Shown here one piece after another: positions 1 to 5,163 of a DNA stretch of 10,045 nt. The stretch comes from an uncultured Bacilli bacterium (lineage in GTDB: Bacteria; Bacillota_I; Bacilli_A; RF39; UBA660): assembly GCA_934087515.1 (NCBI GenBank), contig CAKOIY010000021.1, positions 1 through 10,045 on the forward strand, read 5' to 3'. The position numbers were made by a program, and so were the translations under genes. The notes below the pieces were generated by a model. That model was not told the DNA's origin. It saw only the letters and a list, made by a program, of their open reading frames with translations, and searched no databases. Every line of letters begins with the position of its first letter. The stretch's first letter is position 1.

Positions 1-2
1 AA

Positions 3-2192
3 TTATATAACGAAGAAAGTGTAAAACACTCAAGTACAAAAAGTGATAATAAATATGAAGCAGTAAAGAAATATATAGAAAGACTTGAAAGAGTTCATGA
101 AAAGGCAATAAATCATAAAAACGATAATGGTGTTAAATTATTAAAAAGTTTCTATTATGATAAATATGTAATAAAAAAAGAAGACATTCCAGAAAGTTAT
201 ATCAATTATTTAGATAAAGTACAATTTGATCAATATGGTATTCATATGAATGAATATCAAAAGGAAGAGCAAAAAGATTTAATAATCGAGAATCAAAAGA
301 AATCATTAGATGAATGGTTAGATTACTTTACAAGTGAAGATGCTAAGTTTTATCCAACCTGGGCAAAATATTGGGCATTTCAAGGAATGTTAACTATAGG
401 AAACTATGATACGAATAAAGGAATTTATAACAAGAGAAGTAAAACAACAGTTGCACCTTTTCCAGAACTTGATAGAGAAGTGCTTTCAAAATCCATAGAT
501 TTAGTAATAAGAGAAATAAATAAAGAAGAAATAGAAGAAAAAGATTTAGAACAATTAGTAAAAAATGGTAATTTCTTCAAACTTTATACAGTTCAGTTAA
601 AAGATAAAAGAAAAAATAGCCTTAGTGAAGAAACAAAAGGAGAATGGATAAAATATGAACAAGGAGATAATTATCAAGAATTACATAAATCACTTCAAGG
701 AAAAAATACTGGTTGGTGTACAGCAGGTGAAGAAACCTGTAAATTACAAGTTAAAGGAGGAGACTTTTATGTTTATTATACATATGATAAAAAAGGAAAA
801 GCCACAATTCCAAGACTAGCAATAAGGATGGATGGAAAAACAAAAATTGGAGAAATAAGAGGAGTAGCAAAAGATCAAAATATAGAGCCACACTTTGAAG
901 ATATACTTGCAAAAAAATTAGAGAACTTCCCAGATGCAGAACATTATAGAAAAAGAGTAAAGGACACTCAAATGTTAACATATGTATATACAAAGTATAA
1001 AAATAATAAACAATTAACAGAAAAAGATATAAAATTTATATATGAAATTGATGACAAAATATATACAATGGGTTGGCAAATAGATCCTAGATTGCAAGAA
1101 ATGAAATACAATAAATTAAGAAGAACAACTCCAAATCTTAAAGACAAAGAGTTAATACTATTTTTTAATAAAATCCGGAGTATCGCCCTAAGTTATCTAG
1201 CAGAAGGCGTAATAACTGACAAAGCATTAGCAATTGATTTAGTTAGCGAAGGTATTGGATTTTTAAAATGTGTTTCAAGAGAAATAATGGACAAAGATAT
1301 AGCTTTAGCAGCAGTGAAAAAAAATGCATTAGTGTTAAAAGATATTCCAAAAGATTTAATAGATAAAGAAATAGCTTTAGCAGCACTTCAAGAGAATGGA
1401 AGAACATTAGAATATATTCCAAAAGAAGTAATAGATAAAGAAGTGGCACTAACAGCTGCACCATTACATAGTGCATCGATGAAGTTTATCCCAAAAGAAA
1501 CAATAGATAAAGATGTATTATTTTTAGCAGTTAAACAATTTAGCATTGCTATAAAATATGCACCAAAAGAATTACTAGATAAAGATATAATTATGGCAGC
1601 ACTTCAAGTAGATGGAAGATCACTAGAATACATTCCAAAAAATTTAATAGATAAAGAAATGATTTTAGCTGCAGTTAAAAATAAAGGAATTGCTATAGAA
1701 TACGCTCCAAAGGAATTAATAGATCATGATATAATTATGGTAGCACTTCAAGTAGATGGAAGATCACTAGAATACATTCCAAAAAATTTAATAGATAAAG
1801 AAATGATCTTAGCTGCAGTTAAAAATAAAGGAATTGCTATAGGAAGTGCTCCAAAGGAGTTAATAGATCATGATATAATTATGGCAGCACTTCAAGTAGA
1901 TGGAGACGCATTGAGATACATTCCAAAAGAATTAATAGATAGAGAAATGATTTTAACTGCAGTTAAAAGTCCAGGATTTGCTATACAATACGTTCCAAAA
2001 AGTTTAATAGATCAAGAAATATCTCAAGCAGCTATAGAAAATGATGAACTTGCAATAATTTATATACCAGAAGAAATAAAAAAGGAATTACAAAAAAAGA
2101 AGAAGAAGAAGAAAAAGACTAAAGATAAATTAGAACAAACTAATAAAGAAACAAAATGGAAATTATGTTTAAAAAAGAAAAGAAAAAGATAA
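3..2192 (+). CDS. DUF4116-like repeat protein with GWCTAG core domain, 5' end outside window
   Basis: The function is unknown. The frame is open from position 3 with no stop for 81 codons before the first ATG (246). That ATG has no ribosome binding site, so it is an internal methionine and 729 C-terminal residues are visible. Residues below are numbered from the ATG at 246. Residues 1-300 form a non-repetitive core that includes DEWLDYF (22-28), GWCTAG (156-161), GGDFYVYY (171-178), PRLAIRM (189-195) and GEIRG (202-206). Residues 325-612 are twelve consecutive 24-residue repeats with a DKEI...LEYIPKELI pattern, like DUF4116, predicted as paired helices of an alpha solenoid. Residues 617-648 are a lysine-rich tail. 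No signal peptide or membrane segment is visible, so it is probably cytoplasmic, although the true N-terminus is missing. From memory, the core resembles uncharacterised proteins of candidate-phyla and gut bacteria. I assign no activity. The terminator at 2191 follows directly. Confidence 0.85.
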   Translation, partial: LYNEESVKHSSTKSDNKYEAVKKYIERLERVHEKAINHKNDNGVKLLKSFYYDKYVIKKEDIPESYINYLDKVQFDQYGIHMNEYQKEEQKDLIIENQKKSLDEWLDYFTSEDAKFYPTWAKYWAFQGMLTIGNYDTNKGIYNKRSKTTVAPFPELDREVLSKSIDLVIREINKEEIEEKDLEQLVKNGNFFKLYTVQLKDKRKNSLSEETKGEWIKYEQGDNYQELHKSLQGKNTGWCTAGEETCKLQVKGGDFYVYYTYDKKGKATIPRLAIRMDGKTKIGEIRGVAKDQNIEPHFEDILAKKLENFPDAEHYRKRVKDTQMLTYVYTKYKNNKQLTEKDIKFIYEIDDKIYTMGWQIDPRLQEMKYNKLRRTTPNLKDKELILFFNKIRSIALSYLAEGVITDKALAIDLVSEGIGFLKCVSREIMDKDIALAAVKKNALVLKDIPKDLIDKEIALAALQENGRTLEYIPKEVIDKEVALTAAPLHSASMKFIPKETIDKDVLFLAVKQFSIAIKYAPKELLDKDIIMAALQVDGRSLEYIPKNLIDKEMILAAVKNKGIAIEYAPKELIDHDIIMVALQVDGRSLEYIPKNLIDKEMILAAVKNKGIAIGSAPKELIDHDIIMAALQVDGDALRYIPKELIDREMILTAVKSPGFAIQYVPKSLIDQEISQAAIENDELAIIYIPEEIKKELQKKKKKKKKTKDKLEQTNKETKWKLCLKKKRKR
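1218..2081 (+). repeat. Array of twelve 72-bp coding repeats (24 residues each)
   Basis: Twelve units follow each other without insertion or gap. They start at residues 325, 349, 373, 397, 421, 445, 469, 493, 517, 541, 565 and 589, counted from the ATG at 246. Each begins with Asp (DK, DH, DR or DQ), has an Ala-rich first helix, a small turn near position 12-13, and an aromatic-Pro-Lys element (YIPK, YAPK or FIPK in most) before a closing [IL]. From unit 6 onward the units alternate between type A (ALQVDG.. with YIPK) and type B (AVKNKG.. with YAPK or SAPK). The natural unit is therefore a pair of 48 residues, close to the roughly 49-residue Pfam DUF4116 module. The first two units are the most diverged. 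The last is also diverged and caps the array before the basic tail. Confidence 0.92.
1578..1865 (+). repeat. Recent 144-bp direct tandem duplication inside the repeat array
   Basis: Positions 1578-1721 and 1722-1865 are two direct 144-bp copies. By hand I count 9 mismatches, about 94% identity. Four of them cluster where the first copy encodes Glu-Tyr and the second Gly-Ser. One stretch of roughly 100 bp has a single silent ATT/ATC difference. The next 144 bp (1866-2009) is a third copy in the same phase, but clearly more diverged. Because codon choice as well as protein sequence is shared, this is a recent duplication or gene conversion, not only protein-level constraint. Confidence 0.9.
2092..2117 (+). 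repeat. A/AAG simple-sequence tract encoding poly-lysine
   Basis: An A7 run is followed by repeated AAG triplets and then A5G, encoding eight consecutive lysines (residues 617-624 from the ATG at 246) just after the last 24-residue repeat. Loss or gain of whole AAG units would keep the frame. A slip in either A run would alter only the short basic tail. Confidence 0.8.
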
Positions 2193-2232
2193 AAATCTCA
2201 AGGAAAATAATCTATTTCAAGAGATTTTTTTT
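2191..2232. terminator. Bidirectional intrinsic terminator between convergent genes
   Basis: The arms AAAAATCTC (2191-2199) and GAGATTTTT (2221-2229) form a 9-bp stem. The 21-nt loop can form a small extra AAATA/TATTT hairpin. On the plus strand the stem runs into eight Ts (2225-2232). On the minus strand it runs into TTTTTATCTTTTT. It thus serves both the repeat-protein gene, whose TAA overlaps the base of the stem, and yigZ, whose TGA (2217-2219) lies in the loop and whose last codons form one arm. Confidence 0.85.
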
Positions 2233-2786
2233 ATTACTATATTAGTACCATAAAAAACATTATTTATATTATCATTGCATTCCTCGATCTTAACTCTATA
2301 AACAATATTTTCTCCAAAATTTTTATCTATTACATCAAAATCCTTAACTAAAGTATTTAAAAGTTTCAAATCATCATATGAAGCCTTAATTTCATAATAA
2401 TTATACTTTATATATTCACTAAGACCAGATTCAAGTAATGCTTCTCTTACGCTTTTAGAATAAGCTCTAATAAGGCCTCCAGCTCCTAACTTTATTCCTC
2501 CGAAATAACGAACAACTATTGCTAAAACATTAATAATATCATTTTTTAGTATAACTTCCATAATAGGAGCCCCCGCTGTGCCTCCAGGTTCTCCATCATC
2601 ACTATACTTTTGTTTATTTTCTAGTTTCCAAGCATAAGTTACATGTGTTGAGTCCTTATATTTTAATCTTATATTCTCTAAAATACTTTTAATTTCATCC
2701 TCATTATCAACATAGCTTAATATACATATAAATCTAGAATTTTTAATATTTATTTCTTTAATACAATCATTTTTAACAATATTCAT
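2217..2786 (-). CDS. yigZ: YigZ/IMPACT family protein (UPF0029 plus DUF1949)
   Basis: A 189-residue member of the YigZ (B. subtilis YvyE) family, whose eukaryotic relative IMPACT regulates the Gcn2 kinase. The bacterial role is unsettled; a link to translation or nucleic-acid binding has been suggested from structure. Residues about 14-120 are the UPF0029 domain, with the family signatures THVTYAW (47-53), SDDGEPGGTAGAP (62-74) and VVRYFGGIKLGAGGLIRAYS (91-110). Residues about 128-183 match the C-terminal ferredoxin-like DUF1949 domain. It is slightly shorter than the usual 200-215 residues but has both domains. The only Met available at the N-terminus is preceded by a GGTGAT-like ribosome binding site three bases upstream. 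It is monocistronic, convergent with the repeat-protein gene and divergent from uvrC. Confidence 0.95.
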   Translation of the reverse strand: MNIVKNDCIKEINIKNSRFICILSYVDNEDEIKSILENIRLKYKDSTHVTYAWKLENKQKYSDDGEPGGTAGAPIMEVILKNDIINVLAIVVRYFGGIKLGAGGLIRAYSKSVREALLESGLSEYIKYNYYEIKASYDDLKLLNTLVKDFDVIDKNFGENIVYRVKIEECNDNINNVFYGTNIVIKKIS

Positions 2787-2801
2787 AACATCACCATCTT
2801 A

Positions 2802-2830
2802 ATTATAATATTTAATAACATATTTTACAA
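2802..2830 (-). promoter_or_regulatory. Candidate yigZ promoter
   Basis: Reading the minus strand, TTGTAA (2830-2825) and a perfect TATAAT (2807-2802) are separated by 17 bp. Transcription would start near 2795, leaving a leader of only about 9 nt before the yigZ ATG. That is short for a leader carrying a full ribosome binding site and lowers my confidence. The -35 overlaps the uvrC -35 on the other strand. Confidence 0.4.
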
Positions 2831-2857
2831 CAATACTTTAAAAGTGTATAATATAAT
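2824..2857 (+). promoter_or_regulatory. Candidate sigma-A-type promoter of uvrC
   Basis: TTTACA (2824-2829, five of six consensus bases) and TATAAT (2847-2852, perfect) are spaced 17 bp apart. A second overlapping TATAAT lies at 2852-2857. The expected start near 2859 gives a leader of about 17 nt that contains the AGGAGG ribosome binding site (2864-2869), placed 6 nt before the uvrC ATG. Confidence 0.7.
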
Positions 2858-2875
2858 CATAAAAGGAGGACTCTT

Positions 2876-4636
2876 ATGAAAGAAAAATTAAAACTAATAC
2901 CTGAAAGGCCAGGATGTTATTTAATGAAAAATAAAGATGGATTAATAATATATGTTGGAAAAGCTAAAAATCTAAAAAGAAGAGTAAACTCCTACTTTAA
3001 TAAAGTTCATACAGGAAAGACTAGGGCGCTTGTAAGCAACATTAATGATTTTGAATATATAGTGACTAGTAGTGAAACAGAATCACTTATCCTAGAAATA
3101 AATCTTATAAAAAGATATAATCCTAAATATAATATACTGTTAAAGGATGATAAAACTTATCCATACATAGTTTTAACAAATGATAAATACCCGTCTTTAA
3201 AAATAGTAAGATCAAAAAAAAGAAAAAGAATAAAAGGAAAAGTATTTGGACCTTTTCCAGGAGTAACCTCAGCCAAAAATACTGTAAATCTAATAAACAG
3301 AATATATCCATTAAAAAAATGTGATAAATTAAAGAAAAAAGTATGTTTATATTATCATATTAATGAATGTTTAGGTTACTGCGAAAAATCTATTTCAAAA
3401 GAAATAATTGATGATATGATTAATGATATTACTAAAATACTAAATGGTGATTATAAGTTTCTTACTAAAAAGTTAGAAGAAGAAATGAAAAAATATTCAA
3501 ACAATTTAGAATATGAAAAAGCTCTTGATATGAAAAATCTAATTAATGATGTAGAAAATACTATTAGTAAACAAATAATAGTATCAAATATAAAATATAA
3601 TTTCGATGTTTTTGGTTTTTATGAAGTAGATAATTTTCTAGCTATTGAAACTTTATTTATTAGAGATGGTGTAGTAATGGGAAAAGTAAATAAAATAATA
3701 AATGATTATGTAGATTTAGATGATGCTTATATTAGATATATAATAGATTTTTATGATAAATATCCTTTACCAAAAAAAATTATTGTTAATAATATAAATG
3801 GTGTTACTGATATAGAAAAAATATTAAATACAGAAGTTTCTATTCCTATCAAGGGAGATATTAAAAAAATACTTAATATGTCAAACGTAAATGCTGAAAT
3901 ATCTTCAAAAGAAAAGATTGAAAAAACATTAAAAGATGATATAATAAGATATGAAAGTATAGATAATTTAAAACAAATACTAGGTTTAGAAAAACTAGAA
4001 AGAATAGAACTGTTTGATAATTCTCATCTTTTTGGTACTTATTATGTTGGGGCTATGGTTGTATTTAGAGATTTTTTACCAGATAAAAATGAATACCGAA
4101 AATATAAAATAGATTCTCATACTAAAGATGATTTAACTGCTATGAAAGAAGTAATTTATAGAAGATATCAAAAAGCTCTTATGGAAAAAACAGAACTTCC
4201 AGATTTAATAATAGTAGATGGAGGACCACTTCAAATAAGTGCTACTCTAGAAGTTATAAATAGTTTAAAACTTAATATTCCAATAGTAGGGCTTAAAAAA
4301 GATAAAAGTCACAGAACATCTAAACTAGTTTTATCTAATCTACAGGAAATAGACATTCCTAATAAAAATTTGTTTGTTTACCTATATAAAATGCAAGAAG
4401 AAGTACATAGATTTGCTATAACATATCATAGAAACATCAAGAATAAAGGAATGCTTCAAAGTATCTTAGAGGATGTTCCAGGAATTGGAGAAAAGCGAAG
4501 AAAAGAACTTCTAAAAAAATATCAATCACTTTCTAAAATAAAAAATGAGTCTCCAGAAAATTTAAGTAAAATAATTCCTATGGATGCAGCAATAAATTTA
4601 TTAGAATTTTTAAATAAAAAGGAGGAAAGTAAATGA
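2876..4636 (+). CDS. uvrC: UvrABC excinuclease subunit C
   Basis: The 586-residue UvrC makes the 3' and 5' incisions around a lesion held by UvrB in nucleotide excision repair. The N-terminal GIY-YIG nuclease (about 10-90) has Y15, Y26, the GKAKNLKRR loop (28-36), catalytic E74 and N86. C149, C157, C165 and C169 match the conserved four-cysteine set that binds a 4Fe-4S cluster in characterised UvrC proteins. The UvrB-interacting UVR motif is at about 195-230. The RNase H-like nuclease that makes the 5' cut has D381 (FDNSH), D448 (DGG) and H511 (EVHRFA). Helix-hairpin-helix DNA binding (VPGIGEKRRKELL) is at about 534-546. Length is normal and no key residue is missing. The start is set by AGGAGG six bases upstream. 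Its TGA overlaps the ATG of the next gene. Confidence 0.98.
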   Translation: MKEKLKLIPERPGCYLMKNKDGLIIYVGKAKNLKRRVNSYFNKVHTGKTRALVSNINDFEYIVTSSETESLILEINLIKRYNPKYNILLKDDKTYPYIVLTNDKYPSLKIVRSKKRKRIKGKVFGPFPGVTSAKNTVNLINRIYPLKKCDKLKKKVCLYYHINECLGYCEKSISKEIIDDMINDITKILNGDYKFLTKKLEEEMKKYSNNLEYEKALDMKNLINDVENTISKQIIVSNIKYNFDVFGFYEVDNFLAIETLFIRDGVVMGKVNKIINDYVDLDDAYIRYIIDFYDKYPLPKKIIVNNINGVTDIEKILNTEVSIPIKGDIKKILNMSNVNAEISSKEKIEKTLKDDIIRYESIDNLKQILGLEKLERIELFDNSHLFGTYYVGAMVVFRDFLPDKNEYRKYKIDSHTKDDLTAMKEVIYRRYQKALMEKTELPDLIIVDGGPLQISATLEVINSLKLNIPIVGLKKDKSHRTSKLVLSNLQEIDIPNKNLFVYLYKMQEEVHRFAITYHRNIKNKGMLQSILEDVPGIGEKRRKELLKKYQSLSKIKNESPENLSKIIPMDAAINLLEFLNKKEESK

Positions 4637-5073
4637 AAAATCAACAAAAAAAGAAAAATGGAAAATTACCAAAATGGGCTGTTTTAGTTATAATAGGATT
4701 ATCTGTTCTTATATGCATGCCAATAATTTTATTTTTAACTTTTATGGTATATGGAGTAACTAATACAATGCCAATAGAAAGTAGTTTAAGTATTAGTAAT
4801 CCAGTTGAAGGTCATTACGATTCTAAAACAAATACTTATTTCATAAATGGTTATGTAAAGAATATTAGTGAAGATGATGTTGATGATATAGAACTTGAAT
4901 ATAACTTATATGATGAGAATAATAATATTATTGGAGTAGCTTATGCTCATTTAGATGAACTTACAATAGGTAAAACTTGGAAATTTACTGCAGAATACTC
5001 TGGGAAAGATGCAAAAAACATAACTCATTTTGAGAAAAAACTATTTGAGTATGATTATGATACATGGGATTAA
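4633..5073 (+). CDS. Small membrane-anchored FxLYD-like domain protein
   Basis: A 146-residue protein with a basic N-terminus (MKNQQKKKNGK), one transmembrane helix (about 15-41), and an extracytoplasmic domain that includes NPVEG, INGYVKNIS (71-79), a YNLYD motif (90-94) and a following LTIGKTWKF strand. This is the pattern of FxLYD immunoglobulin-like beta-sandwich domains common in Firmicutes surface proteins, with Tyr in place of the Phe. The function is unknown. The -1 residue at C28 is Ile, so it does not look like a lipoprotein. Its ATG overlaps the uvrC TGA (ATGA), and AAGGAGG (4619-4625) within uvrC is its ribosome binding site, so the two are coupled. The terminator at its stop codon makes it the last gene of the uvrC unit. 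No repair role is implied by the sequence. Confidence 0.85.
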   Translation: MKNQQKKKNGKLPKWAVLVIIGLSVLICMPIILFLTFMVYGVTNTMPIESSLSISNPVEGHYDSKTNTYFINGYVKNISEDDVDDIELEYNLYDENNNIIGVAYAHLDELTIGKTWKFTAEYSGKDAKNITHFEKKLFEYDYDTWD

Positions 5074-5087
5074 TCTCATGTTTTTTT
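5062..5087 (+). terminator. Intrinsic terminator of the uvrC unit
   Basis: ACATGGGA (5062-5069) pairs with TCTCATGT (5074-5081) as an 8-bp stem with one G-T wobble, closed by a TTAA tetraloop and followed by a run of seven Ts (5081-5087). The TAA stop of the FxLYD-like gene (5071-5073) is the loop itself, so ribosomes terminating there would sit on the hairpin. Confidence 0.88.
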
Positions 5088-5110
5088 CTGTAAACAAATA
5101 GTAAAAACAA

Positions 5111-5139
5111 TGTAACTTTTTAAAGAAACATGTTATAAT
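5111..5139 (+). promoter_or_regulatory. Candidate extended -10 promoter of the ftsK operon
   Basis: TGTTATAAT (5131-5139) is a perfect extended -10 (TGnTATAAT). The region 17 bp upstream (TGTAAC, 5111-5116) is a poor -35, as is common when TGn is present. The expected start near 5146 gives a leader of about 18 nt with AGGAGG at 5151-5156. It lies right after the preceding terminator, so the downstream genes have their own transcription unit. Confidence 0.65.
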
Positions 5140-5163
5140 ATTTTTAGAGTAGGAGGCACACTA

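Noticed and set aside
751..993. Minus-strand open frame of 80 codons opposite the repeat-protein gene
   Set aside because: It lies antisense to a well-supported coding region, is rich in Leu and Phe as expected from the complement of Lys/Glu-rich codons, and has no protein motif.
1243..1476. Minus-strand Leu-rich open frame opposite the repeat array
   Set aside because: It is a shadow of the 72-bp repeats; its apparent repetitiveness comes from the real gene on the plus strand.
1218..2081. Regular 72-bp repeats as a possible CRISPR array
   Set aside because: The repeats are contiguous, coding and degenerate, with no unique spacers and no cas genes nearby.
3123..3311. Minus-strand open frame inside uvrC
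   Set aside because: It is antisense to conserved UvrC residues, with a hydrophobic low-complexity product caused by A-rich plus-strand codons.
4696..4722. Possible lipobox around C28 of the FxLYD-like protein
   Set aside because: The residue before the Cys is Ile, not Gly, Ala or Ser, and hydrophobic sequence continues well past it, so a plain membrane anchor fits better.
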